Positions 1-6,016 of a stretch of DNA of 12,012 bases are shown here, in pieces. The notes beneath the pieces were generated by a model. That model was not told the DNA's origin, ran no database searches, and worked only from the letters and a program-made list of their open reading frames with translations. A program made the position numbers and the translations under genes. Source of the DNA: VFBF01 sp033764865 (lineage in GTDB: Bacteria; Pseudomonadota; Alphaproteobacteria; Caulobacterales; Aquidulcibacteraceae); contig JANRIM010000173.1 of the NCBI GenBank assembly GCA_033764865.1, forward strand, positions 1 through 12,012. The letters run 5' to 3'. The first letter of the stretch is position 1. Each line of letters begins with the position of its first letter.

Positions 1-1
1 C

Positions 2-382
2 AACGGCCTGAAGCGCACCGACGGCGCACTGATCCTCTCAAGCTCCGCCACGCGCACGCTCTACCAAATCGCGCTCAGCCCCAACGGTCTCCCGCAGGGG
101 CCGATGACGCCTGTCGTCGCCAACCTGCCGGGTGCCGACGATTTCGCGATCCTGCCAGAGGGCGGCTACGTGGTGGCCACCCATGGGGACCGCGTCGTCC
201 GCGTCGGCGCGGACGGCGCCGTATCGACGGTGACGGAAGACCCCCGCGTGCGCGGCAGCACGGCCGTGGCGCTTGTCGGCGACGGGGCCGCCCGTCGTCT
301 CGCCATCCTCGGGACAGGCGGTTTCAGCGAAGGACTGGGTCAACCCGCCGTGGTGCTCGCAGTCGCCTTGCCGACGCCGTGA
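2..382 (+). CDS. SMP-30/gluconolactonase-like beta-propeller protein, C-terminal part (start outside window)
   Basis: Only the last 126 residues are visible; the frame is open from base 2 and ends with TGA at 380-382. The visible part reads as repeating beta-propeller blades: 'NGLKRTDGALILSSSATRTL' near the start, then 'DDFAILPEGGYVVATHGDRV' and a final 'STAVALVGDGAARRLAILGT' blade. These phrases are typical of the SMP-30/gluconolaconase/LRE-like and NHL-type six-bladed propellers, which often act as lactonases or metal-dependent esterases. No catalytic residues can be assigned because the N-terminal blades are missing. The gene converges on the minus-strand operon that ends at 457, with a hairpin between them. 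A non-enzymatic propeller (sugar-binding or periplasmic) is an equally possible reading. Confidence 0.75.
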   Translation, partial: NGLKRTDGALILSSSATRTLYQIALSPNGLPQGPMTPVVANLPGADDFAILPEGGYVVATHGDRVVRVGADGAVSTVTEDPRVRGSTAVALVGDGAARRLAILGTGGFSEGLGQPAVVLAVALPTP

Positions 383-388
383 ACGGAA

Positions 389-420
389 CCATCCCGCCGG
401 ACGATGGTCCGGCGGAATGG
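389..420. terminator. Bidirectional hairpin between convergent genes
   Basis: A near-perfect inverted repeat fills the gap between the two convergent stop codons (382 and 457). The left arm is CCAT (389-392), an unpaired C, then CCGCCGGAC (394-402). The loop is GATG (403-406). The right arm is GTCCGGCGG (407-415), an unpaired A, then ATGG (417-420). That gives 9 + 4 base pairs with one internal mismatch. There is no U-tract on either side, so it is not a textbook intrinsic terminator. Its position and strength fit a shared terminator or mRNA 3'-end stabiliser in a GC-rich genome. Confidence 0.6.
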
Positions 421-456
421 CTGGCGTTTGCGCGGATTGGACTCCGACAGCGGGGA

Positions 457-888
457 TCAGGGCAGGAACTCGGAGTTGCGGTGCACCATGCGCCACGCGC
501 GGCCATCCTTGCGCCACACGTTGACGAAGCGGATCACGCCGTTGGCCGGCGCGCCATTGACGGTGGCCTCCACGGCGCTCTGCCCGTAGGTGACGATCGT
601 GTCGCCATAGTCGCGCGCGGTGAACGCCGGCGCAGGCGCCTTCGACACCTTGAGCGAACCGCTGCGGAAGAGGTCGAGGAACTGGTCCTCCGTCAGCGTC
701 GCGCCGGAGGGATGCTGGTACACGAAACCGTCGGCGAGGATGTCGGAGAAGGTGGCGATGTCGGCGTCCACGTAGGACTGGTAGTACGCCGCCTGGCGCG
801 CCTTCACGGCGGCCTGCTCCCGTTCGCCGCCGAAGGCCGGCTGGGCCATGGCGAGCAAGAGCGTGGTCATGAGGATGAATGTGCGCAT
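457..888 (-). CDS. Exported NTF2-like / DUF4440 (SnoaL-type) protein
   Basis: This 143-residue protein starts with a clear signal peptide (MRTFILMTTLLLAMAQPAFG, cleavage about residue 20), so it is probably periplasmic. The mature part has the NTF2-like cone-fold pattern of the DUF4440 family: an N-terminal helix ('VKARQAAYYQSYVDADIATF'), then 'ILADGFVYQHPSGATLTEDQ', and strands ending 'IRFVNVWRKDGRAWRMVHRN'. Members include ketosteroid-isomerase-like enzymes and many stand-alone proteins of unknown role, so no reaction is assigned. The start is supported by an AAGGA ribosome site about 8 bases upstream. It is the last gene of a three-gene minus-strand operon, 35 bases after the cupin gene, and both encoded proteins are exported. 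Confidence 0.85.
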   Translation of the reverse strand: MRTFILMTTLLLAMAQPAFGGEREQAAVKARQAAYYQSYVDADIATFSDILADGFVYQHPSGATLTEDQFLDLFRSGSLKVSKAPAPAFTARDYGDTIVTYGQSAVEATVNGAPANGVIRFVNVWRKDGRAWRMVHRNSEFLP

Positions 889-923
889 GGGTCGCGTTCC
901 TTTTGCAGAGGGCTGCGCCGCGC

Positions 924-1379
924 CTATCGCGGCGGGATGAACTCAGTGCGGAACGGCCCCGCGCCTGAGGATTGGATGACGGTGACGCCCGCGCCCGTGG
1001 CGACGAAGTGCGGCGCGCCCGCGGGAATGTGGACGAAGCTGCCGGCGGGATAGGTCTTGAGGCGGCTTTCGTCGAAGCGCGCGCCCTCGCCGAGCGACCA
1101 GTCTCCCTCCAGCACAGTGATGTATTCATCGACGGGATGGGTATGCGCCTCGACGCGGATGGGCGCGGTGGTGCGGATGCGGTAGGTCCAGAAACCTGCG
1201 CCGGCGTCTGGATCGCCATGGATCACCGCCCGCTCGCGGCCGTCGGCGGCTCCGGGCGGCGTGCGCCACGCGACGGCGTCAGGTCTTGTCGTGAGGATGC
1301 GCGGCGCGTCCTGCGCCGTCGCCGCGCAGCTGGCGGCGACGACGACCGCGATCGCAACGATCCATCGCCGCGCGTTCAT
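924..1379 (-). CDS. Exported single-domain cupin
   Basis: This 151-residue protein has an N-terminal export signal (MNARRWIVAIAVVVAASCAA, likely cut after TAQ at about residue 23). An 'AASC' stretch could instead act as a weak lipobox. The cupin core shows the first metal motif as H79-T-H81-P-V-D-E85 and the second as 'PAGAPH' with H124, so a divalent metal site is likely. Small cupins with this layout are often annotated as putative enzymes or binding proteins; the substrate cannot be read. Its ATG overlaps the TGA of the upstream dehydrogenase as ATGA (1376-1379), which implies translational coupling. The NTF2-like gene follows after 35 bases. A periplasmic cupin next to a periplasmic NTF2-like protein suggests they act on the same compound, which is an inference. 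Confidence 0.87.
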   Translation of the reverse strand: MNARRWIVAIAVVVAASCAATAQDAPRILTTRPDAVAWRTPPGAADGRERAVIHGDPDAGAGFWTYRIRTTAPIRVEAHTHPVDEYITVLEGDWSLGEGARFDESRLKTYPAGSFVHIPAGAPHFVATGAGVTVIQSSGAGPFRTEFIPPR

Positions 1380-2254
1380 GACCCGTCTCCCTTGGTGTAG
1401 AGTTTCGCCACCGCGCTCAGATGATCGCCGCCCAGCCCCGCCGTCTGCGCCTGGCTGAGGACGGCCTGCGCGGCCGATGTCAGCGGCAGCGCTGCGCCCA
1501 TCGTGTGCGCCGTCGCGAGTGCGTAGCGGCAATCCTTGTCCGCCAGCGCGATGGGGAAGAGCGGCGCATAGGCGCCGGCGAGCATCGACGCGGCGGCGGC
1601 CTTGACCGCAGGGCTCGCCACAGCGGTGGCGTTGAGCGCCTCCATCGCAGCGGCGGCGTCGACGCCCGCACGCTCCAGAAAGCCCTTCAGTTCGGCGAGC
1701 ATGGCGACCTGCGCCACCAGCATGGCGTTGACCGCGAGCTTCACCGTGGCGCCGGCGCCGACGCCGCCCACCGGAAACGATGCGGCGCCCATCGCATCGA
1801 GCAACGGCGCGGCGCGCATCGCGTCCGCGGCCCGTCCGCCGAGGAAGAACGTCAGCGCGCGGGCGTCCGCCTGCGGCCTGGAGCCCGCAAGCGGCGCTTC
1901 GAGAACGTTGATTCCGCGTGCGGACGCATGCGCCGCCAGCGCCTGCGTCCATGCGGGCGTCAGCGTCGAACACTCGATGGCCAGTGCGCCGGGCGTCATG
2001 GCGTGGAGCGCACCGACATCCGGATCGAGCCAGACCGCGCGTGACGCGTCGTCGTCGCGCACCATGGCGATGACGATCTGCGCGCGGGCGGCTGCGTCCG
2101 CCGCCGTGGCGGCTTCCCGCGCGCCGAGGCTCACGAGGGCGTCCGCCCGCCCCGGCGTGCGGTTCCATACGGCCAGCTGATGGCCGGCCCGCGCAAGGTG
2201 CGCCGCCATGCGCGCGCCCATGGCGCCGAGACCCAGAAACGCGATGTGAGTCAT
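1376..2254 (-). CDS. NAD(P)-dependent beta-hydroxyacid dehydrogenase (3-hydroxyisobutyrate dehydrogenase family)
   Basis: The 292-residue length is normal for the family. The N-terminus has the Rossmann fingerprint 'FLGLGAMGARMAAHL' (GLGAMG at 8-13). It is followed by N31-R32-T33 after the second strand, which favours NADP(H) because an acidic residue is absent there. The substrate-binding segment is 'EAPLAGSRPQA' (119-129), related to the usual D-A-P-V-S-G-S motif. The catalytic region is 'GAGATVKLAVN', with the family lysine at K172 and Asn at N176, and a later 'KDC' matches the usual K-D-L segment. Relatives reduce or oxidise 3-hydroxyisobutyrate, tartronate semialdehyde, succinic semialdehyde or glyoxylate; the substrate here is unknown. 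No signal peptide is present, so it is cytosolic. It is the first gene of the operon and is divergent from the LysR gene at 2455. Confidence 0.92.
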   Translation of the reverse strand: MTHIAFLGLGAMGARMAAHLARAGHQLAVWNRTPGRADALVSLGAREAATAADAAARAQIVIAMVRDDDASRAVWLDPDVGALHAMTPGALAIECSTLTPAWTQALAAHASARGINVLEAPLAGSRPQADARALTFFLGGRAADAMRAAPLLDAMGAASFPVGGVGAGATVKLAVNAMLVAQVAMLAELKGFLERAGVDAAAAMEALNATAVASPAVKAAAASMLAGAYAPLFPIALADKDCRYALATAHTMGAALPLTSAAQAVLSQAQTAGLGGDHLSAVAKLYTKGDGS

Positions 2255-2454
2255 GGCGTTATCCCCGATCGCGGCTGCGTTCGCCGGCGGAGAACGGTGA
2301 CCGCCGGAATCGGCGCGGCGCTGCGTTGGTCCTTGGTGTTCAAGATGGGCCTCACGGTGGTCGCCGGCGGAATGACCGGACCCGCCGATATTCCATCTCC
2401 GAAAATCCGGAAAAAGGGCTGCTTGGGCGGGGCCGTCGTGCAATACATGCACGA
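2255..2454. promoter_or_regulatory. Divergent intergenic region between dehydrogenase operon and lysR
   Basis: These 200 bases separate two divergently read genes and must hold both promoters. A perfect dyad lies at 2438-2452 (separate entry). A second, weaker T-N11-A pattern, TTC-N7-GAA, lies at 2391-2403; the two centres are about 48 bases apart, a spacing compatible with a LysR tetramer binding two sites. I could not identify convincing -35/-10 pairs on either strand. The dehydrogenase ATG has a GGGGA ribosome site on the minus strand about 7 bases upstream. No small ORF in this gap looks real. Confidence 0.5.
2438..2452. promoter_or_regulatory. Candidate LysR-box palindrome touching the lysR start
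   Basis: GTGCA (2438-2442), spacer ATACA, TGCAC (2448-2452) form a perfect 5-bp dyad that contains the LysR-family T-N11-A signature (T2439, A2451). It ends two bases before the lysR ATG at 2455, where a ribosome site would normally be. Binding here would block lysR transcription or initiation and so suggests autorepression. The arms are short, so chance occurrence is possible. Confidence 0.45.
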
Positions 2455-3363
2455 ATGGACCCGTTCCTTGTTCAGCTGTTCCTCGATGTGGCTCGGCACG
2501 GCAGTTTCGCCGCCGCCGCCCGCGCGCGTGACGTGGAGCCCTCTTCGGTGTCGCGCGCCATCGCGCGACTGGAGGCGGCGCTGGGCGTTCAGCTGTTCCA
2601 GCGCACGACACGGGCGATGGCGCTCACGGAGGCGGGCCTCGTGTTTCAGACGCGCGCGGGGGAGGTGATGGCCAGCTTCGACCGGCTTGCGGAGGATGCG
2701 CGCTCCATGGCGGCGGCGCCGTCCGGCCTGTTGCGGATGACCGCCTCGACGGCGTTCGGCGCGCTTCAGCTGATCCCACGCCTCAGCGGCTTCCGGCGCG
2801 CCTATCCCCACCTCAAGCTCGAACTCGCGCTGAGCGATCGCAATCTCGATCTCATCGAAGAGCGGATCGATCTCGCGATCCGGCTCGGCCCCAGCGGCCG
2901 CAGCGATCTGAGCAGCGAGCGGCTGTTCGCCACCCGCTACCATGCCGTGGCGAGTCCTGAGTATTGCGCCTCACATGGCCCCTACCGTGCGCCCGCTGAC
3001 CTGACGCGGGCGCCGGTCATCGCGCTCGATCTGCCGGATTTCCGCAACCGCTGGCGGTTTCGCGATGCGTCAGGCGCGATTGAGGAGGTCGCGGTGCGCA
3101 CCGACCTGACGATCGCCGGCGTGATCGGCGTCCGCGCGGCGGCGCTCGCGGGTCTTGGGCCCGCGCTGCTGGCGAACTGGATGATCGCCGACGACCTCGC
3201 CGTGGGCGCCTTGGTGGATCTCTTCCCGGATTGGCGCGCGGCCGCCTCCAGCTTCGACACCGCCGCCTGGGCGATCACGCCGAGAACGCCGCTGCAACCA
3301 CGAAAAACCTCTGTAATGCTGGACTTTCTGCGCAAGACGTGGGGCGGAGACGCGACGGCGTAG
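2455..3363 (+). CDS. LysR-family transcriptional regulator (CrgA-like)
   Basis: The 302-residue length is typical for the family. The N-terminal winged helix-turn-helix runs from about 4 to 62, with 'GSFAAAARARDVEPSSVSRA' (16-35) followed by 'LFQRTTR' at 47-53. The effector domain begins near residue 90 ('LLRMTASTAFGALQLIPRL') and contains 'NLDLIEERIDLAIRLG', the hallmark of the CrgA-like periplasmic-binding-fold group. The ATG at 2455 is chosen because it places the helix-turn-helix at the normal distance; the only in-frame upstream codon I would consider is a TTG at 2326. No Shine-Dalgarno sequence is visible before it, which is unusual in this window. It probably regulates the divergent dehydrogenase-cupin-NTF2 operon. 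It converges on the TetR gene, whose stop is 30 bases away. Confidence 0.93.
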   Translation: MDPFLVQLFLDVARHGSFAAAARARDVEPSSVSRAIARLEAALGVQLFQRTTRAMALTEAGLVFQTRAGEVMASFDRLAEDARSMAAAPSGLLRMTASTAFGALQLIPRLSGFRRAYPHLKLELALSDRNLDLIEERIDLAIRLGPSGRSDLSSERLFATRYHAVASPEYCASHGPYRAPADLTRAPVIALDLPDFRNRWRFRDASGAIEEVAVRTDLTIAGVIGVRAAALAGLGPALLANWMIADDLAVGALVDLFPDWRAAASSFDTAAWAITPRTPLQPRKTSVMLDFLRKTWGGDATA

Positions 3364-3393
3364 CGAGGACGCTCCGGCGCCTGACGGCAAGGC

Positions 3394-4047
3394 CTAGCTG
3401 CGTTGCGGTTGCGCCCCGTAGGTTGCGCGGATGACGGCCGACACCGCCGCCTTCAGGCGCAGCCAGTCCTCGTCGTCGCGGAGCGACAGGCCGGCGAACT
3501 GTCCGTTCGCCGAGGCTGCGATCACGAGTTGCTGGATCCCCGCGATGAGCAGGGCGTTGACGGCGGGCGCATCGGCGCCCTCGGGCGCGGTGAGGCCGCC
3601 GCGCGTCTCGTTCATCCATTGGGCGAGCCGCACGCTGCGCGATTCCACGAGCCGGCCGACGAGCGGCGAAGGCATCGCCGACTCCCACGCATTGATCTGC
3701 TGCATCAGGCGATTGCGCCGCAAGAGCTCGAGCAATCCCAGCGCGAGGCGCTCCATCCACTGCCCATAGGTCGCGGGCGGCGGCTCGACGGAAAACGGGG
3801 CGAGCTCGTCGGCGAGCTCGGCGGCGAGATCGGCGCCGATGGCGTCGGCGAGACCCTCAAGTCCACCGAAATAGCGATAGATCAGCTGCTTGTCGCAGCC
3901 GGCGCGCCGGGCGATCGCGTTCACGCCGAAACTCTGGAAGCCGTCCTCCGCCAGCACCTGCTTCGCCGCGAGGACGATGGCGCGCGCGGTGGCGTCGCGA
4001 TCGCGGGATCGGAGCGCCGTATCCGGCGTCGACGGGCGTTTCGGCAT
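3394..4047 (-). CDS. TetR-family transcriptional regulator
   Basis: The protein has 217 residues. The N-terminal helix-turn-helix spans about 20-66: 'ARAIVLAAKQVLAEDGFQSF' leads into 'GVNAIARRAGCDKQLIYRYF', with the recognition helix and the classic Y-x-Y-F end at 57-60. The rest is the helical ligand-binding and dimer domain, which is too variable to name a ligand. I place the start at 4047 because GGAG (4055-4058, minus strand) lies 7 bases upstream and residue 1 then falls about 20 residues before the DNA-binding domain. An in-frame ATG at 4098 lacks a ribosome site, and the one at 4215 would put the start inside operator 2. A cysteine (C51) sits in the DNA-binding domain; a redox role is only speculation. 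It is divergent from the cupin-led cluster and very likely its repressor. Confidence 0.93.
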   Translation of the reverse strand: MPKRPSTPDTALRSRDRDATARAIVLAAKQVLAEDGFQSFGVNAIARRAGCDKQLIYRYFGGLEGLADAIGADLAAELADELAPFSVEPPPATYGQWMERLALGLLELLRRNRLMQQINAWESAMPSPLVGRLVESRSVRLAQWMNETRGGLTAPEGADAPAVNALLIAGIQQLVIAASANGQFAGLSLRDDEDWLRLKAAVSAVIRATYGAQPQRS

Positions 4048-4054
4048 CGGCTCG

Positions 4055-4058
4055 CTCC
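4055..4058 (-). promoter_or_regulatory. Ribosome binding site deciding the tetR start
   Basis: GGAG on the minus strand, 7 bases before the ATG at 4047. The two longer in-frame start choices have no comparable site, so this supports the 217-residue product. Confidence 0.65.
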
Positions 4059-4129
4059 AGAGATCCCAGGGACGGGGCAAGGCGCAGGGTTGCTCCATCT
4101 GGCGGGCGTCGAGCCGCCGCGCAAGAAAA

Positions 4130-4145
4130 ATCACCGACCGGTGAC
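4130..4145. promoter_or_regulatory. TetR operator 1 (palindrome)
   Basis: TCACCG (4131-4136), spacer AC, CGGTGA (4139-4144) is a perfect 6-bp dyad. Aligned on the same centre as operator 2, it shares CAC-Y-GACCGGTGAC, i.e. 13 of 14 bases with only C/T differing. It lies on the tetR side of the intergenic region and upstream of the candidate plus-strand -35 element, so it may control tetR itself. Confidence 0.7.
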
Positions 4146-4183
4146 TTTCGGCTTGACCGATGTCTCCAGGCGGTGATACCCAG

Positions 4184-4203
4184 TTGTCACTGACCGGTGA
4201 CAA
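4184..4203. promoter_or_regulatory. TetR operator 2 (palindrome)
   Basis: TTGTCAC (4184-4190), spacer TGACCG, GTGACAA (4197-4203) is a perfect 7-bp dyad 20 bases long, the size expected for a TetR dimer site. It ends 17 bases before the AAGGAG ribosome site of the cupin gene. It shares its core with operator 1; the centres are 56 bases apart, a little over five helical turns. The repeated sequence and the position between divergent genes make this a strong operator call. Confidence 0.78.
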
Positions 4204-4233
4204 ATCTGGTCGCAACTGCTAAGGAGACCCGCC

Positions 4234-4836
4234 ATGGCGTCATCGCCGTCCACCGCGCCAAGGCGCCTGTTGAACCCGGTCACCGGCGATCGGCTCGAGT
4301 TCCTGTCCTCCCCGCTGCACGGGGACCCGGGGCCGCTCGTCTTCCGCTGCACCCTGGCGGCGCACGCCAAGGGCAGCCCGCTGCATTTCCATCGCACCAT
4401 CGCCGAGACGTTCACCGTCGAACGCGGCCTGCTGGCCATGGAGATCGGCGGACCGCGCCGGACGCAGACGCTGGGTGCGGGCGATCACGTGGCGTTCGCT
4501 CCTGGCGAGGCGCACTCCTTCCGCAATCCGCTGGGGGAGCCCACCGTGTTCGTCTCCACGGCGACGCCGGGCGACGCGTTCGAGAAATTTCTCCGCACCA
4601 TGGCGGGACTCGCCGCGGACGGCCGGACCGATGCGGACGGCATGCCGACCGACCCCCGCGCACTCGCGCTCGCGCTGCACTACGCCGATCTCGTCCTGCC
4701 GTTCGCGCCTCAGGGCCTCCAGGGCGTTCTCGTCGGCGGGCTCGCGCGCCTCGGGCGGCTCATGGGCGTCGAGCGCGCCTTCGATCGCTACTGGACGCAG
4801 GCGCAAGACGTCGGCGCGCTGGCGGAGGCGGCGTGA
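4234..4836 (+). CDS. Cupin-domain protein, first gene of TetR-controlled cluster
   Basis: This 200-residue protein has no signal peptide and is probably cytosolic. The cupin core occupies about residues 35-115. The first metal motif is H51-F-H53-x4-E58 ('SPLHFHRTIAETF') and the second is 'APGEAHSFRN' with H94, so the full 3-His/1-Glu metal set is present. The C-terminal third (about 115-200) is helical and not part of the cupin barrel; it includes 'HYADLVLPFAPQGLQGVLVG' and 'GRLMGVERAFDRYW'. A strong AAGGAG (4221-4226) lies 7 bases before the ATG. The stop overlaps the next start by one base (TGATG), implying coupling with the membrane protein. Such cupins may be dioxygenases, isomerases or ligand sensors; no substrate can be assigned. 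Confidence 0.9.
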   Translation: MASSPSTAPRRLLNPVTGDRLEFLSSPLHGDPGPLVFRCTLAAHAKGSPLHFHRTIAETFTVERGLLAMEIGGPRRTQTLGAGDHVAFAPGEAHSFRNPLGEPTVFVSTATPGDAFEKFLRTMAGLAADGRTDADGMPTDPRALALALHYADLVLPFAPQGLQGVLVGGLARLGRLMGVERAFDRYWTQAQDVGALAEAA

Positions 4837-5540
4837 TGGACAAGCCCCGCACCCTCGCCGGCGCGAGCGCCATCGCGCTCGCCGTCGTCTTCAACGTCCC
4901 GTACGCGATCCTCGCGGCGACGTACGATTATCCGGACGTGTTGCGCCGCCCCGCGGGCGAGGCGCTCGACATGTTCGCCGCCGGCGGCGGCGCGCTGATC
5001 CTCACGTGGCATGGCTTTGCGCTGTCCGCTCTGGCTCTGGCCCCGCTGGCGATGGCGCTGTCGCTCACGCCCGCGCGCGTCGCACACAGGCCAGCCCTCG
5101 CGATCGGCGCGGCCATCGCCGGCGCCCTCGCCGGCCTCGCGCAAGCGATCGGCCTGTGGCGATGGGTGTTCGTCGTGCCGGGGCTTGCCCGTACGCACGC
5201 CGATGCGGCGGCGACGCCCGAGGCCCGGCGCGCCGCGGCCCAGACGTTCGACCTGATCAACCAGTATGGCGGCGTCGCCATCGGCGAGCACCTTGGGCAA
5301 TTGCTCACGGCGCTCTTCGTTGCGCTGCTCAGCGGCCTGCAATGGGGGGAGAGCCGTCGCGTGACCGCAGGCGTCGGTTTCGCCACCGCTCTCGCCATCG
5401 CGGCGGGCACGGGCGAGGGCCTCGCGCTCGCGCTCGGCGGCCCCGGCGATGCGTTCGCGCTCGCCACCATCGCCGGGTTCCTCGGCCTCGCCGCGTGGCT
5501 GATCGCCACCGGCGCCGGCCTCCTGCGCCGCCCCCGCTGA
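4836..5540 (+). CDS. DUF4386 family integral membrane protein
   Basis: The 234-residue protein has about six predicted transmembrane segments, roughly at 8-29, 48-76, 86-115, 149-169, 176-200 and 207-230. The segment 'IGLWRWVFVVPGLARTHADA' (105-124) followed by 'FDLINQYGGVAIGEHLGQLL' (138-157) is characteristic of the DUF4386 family, whose function is unknown. Start and stop context support the call: the ATG overlaps the cupin stop as TGATG, and GGAGG lies about 7 bases upstream inside the cupin gene. In this setting it may transport, sense or chemically handle the compound detected by the TetR regulator, but nothing in the sequence shows a transport motif. The same frame stays open upstream through the cupin gene, but that extension is non-coding shadow. 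Confidence 0.88.
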   Translation: MDKPRTLAGASAIALAVVFNVPYAILAATYDYPDVLRRPAGEALDMFAAGGGALILTWHGFALSALALAPLAMALSLTPARVAHRPALAIGAAIAGALAGLAQAIGLWRWVFVVPGLARTHADAAATPEARRAAAQTFDLINQYGGVAIGEHLGQLLTALFVALLSGLQWGESRRVTAGVGFATALAIAAGTGEGLALALGGPGDAFALATIAGFLGLAAWLIATGAGLLRRPR

Positions 5541-5581
5541 CCGCATCCATAAAATCCAATCCCATCCCACAGGAGACCACC

Positions 5582-5977
5582 ATGAAGACCGCCGTCCTCG
5601 CCCTTGCGCTCGCGCTCTCGACCGCCGCCTGCGCCACGACAAATCCCACGGGCGTCCGCGATCCCGACGAATTCCGTCGGGTAGCGCAGCGCACCGTCAT
5701 CGAGAGCGCCCTGCCGTACGCGGACGTCGCGCGCTGCTTCGAGGACCGTGCGGCGCTCTTGCCGATGTCCTCGTTCATCGCCGACGAGGCGGCCGAGCGC
5801 ACGACCTACCGGCTCCGCGGCTTCGGCTACACGTTCGAGGAAATCGCGTTCGAAGCTGCGCCCGGCGGATCGCGCGCCACGGTGCTCATGGCGCCGAACC
5901 TCAACACGCGCTGGCGCGAGGATTTCGCCAGGGACCGCGGCGCCGCGCTCGCACTCTGCGCCACCGGCAAACGCTAA
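5582..5977 (+). CDS. Small predicted lipoprotein, unknown function
   Basis: The 131-residue product begins MKTAVLALALALSTAAC, a short lipoprotein signal with a minimal lipobox (T-A-A-C) and acylated cysteine at C17. The residue after the cysteine is Ala, not Asp, which by the E. coli rule would favour the outer membrane. The mature part is soluble and mixed alpha/beta with two further cysteines, 'VARCFEDR' and 'ALALCATGKR', which could form a disulfide. I do not recognise the family. AGGAG lies 7 bases upstream of the ATG. It sits 41 bases after the DUF4386 gene and 39 bases before the MipA/OmpV gene, in the same orientation, so it probably belongs to the same transcript. Confidence 0.8.
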   Translation: MKTAVLALALALSTAACATTNPTGVRDPDEFRRVAQRTVIESALPYADVARCFEDRAALLPMSSFIADEAAERTTYRLRGFGYTFEEIAFEAAPGGSRATVLMAPNLNTRWREDFARDRGAALALCATGKR

Positions 5978-6016
5978 TCGTTCCACACAGACACCCGAAA
6001 ATCAAAGGACCAGACC

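Larger units (their letters stand above)
4048..4233. promoter_or_regulatory. Divergent promoter region of the tetR / cupin cluster
   Basis: These 186 bases lie between the tetR start and the cupin start and hold two related palindromes (4130-4145 and 4184-4203). A possible plus-strand promoter is TTGACC (4153-4158), a 16-base spacer and GATACC (4175-4180). It would lie between the operators, with its transcription start falling on operator 2, so bound repressor would block it. The promoter call is weak because both hexamers are imperfect. An extra half-site, CGGTGA, occurs at 4171-4176. Confidence 0.5.

Noticed and set aside
924..2168. Single 414-codon frame joining the exported cupin to upstream sequence
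   Set aside because: The upstream part is a shifted reading of the dehydrogenase gene; the signal peptide starts at 1379, exactly at the ATGA overlap.
2251..2943. Minus-strand 230-codon frame covering the lysR promoter and 5' end
   Set aside because: Composition is Arg/Ala-rich without a domain, and it overlaps the helix-turn-helix coding part of lysR.
4197..4835. Upstream in-frame extension of the DUF4386 gene, suggesting a fusion protein
   Set aside because: The extension is an out-of-frame reading of the cupin gene; the ATG at 4836 has a ribosome site and the classic TGATG overlap.
4475..5977. 500-codon plus-strand frame running through the cupin and DUF4386 genes into the lipoprotein gene
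   Set aside because: Only its last 131 codons (from 5582) have a lipoprotein signal and ribosome site; the rest is an Arg/Pro-rich out-of-frame reading of two real genes.
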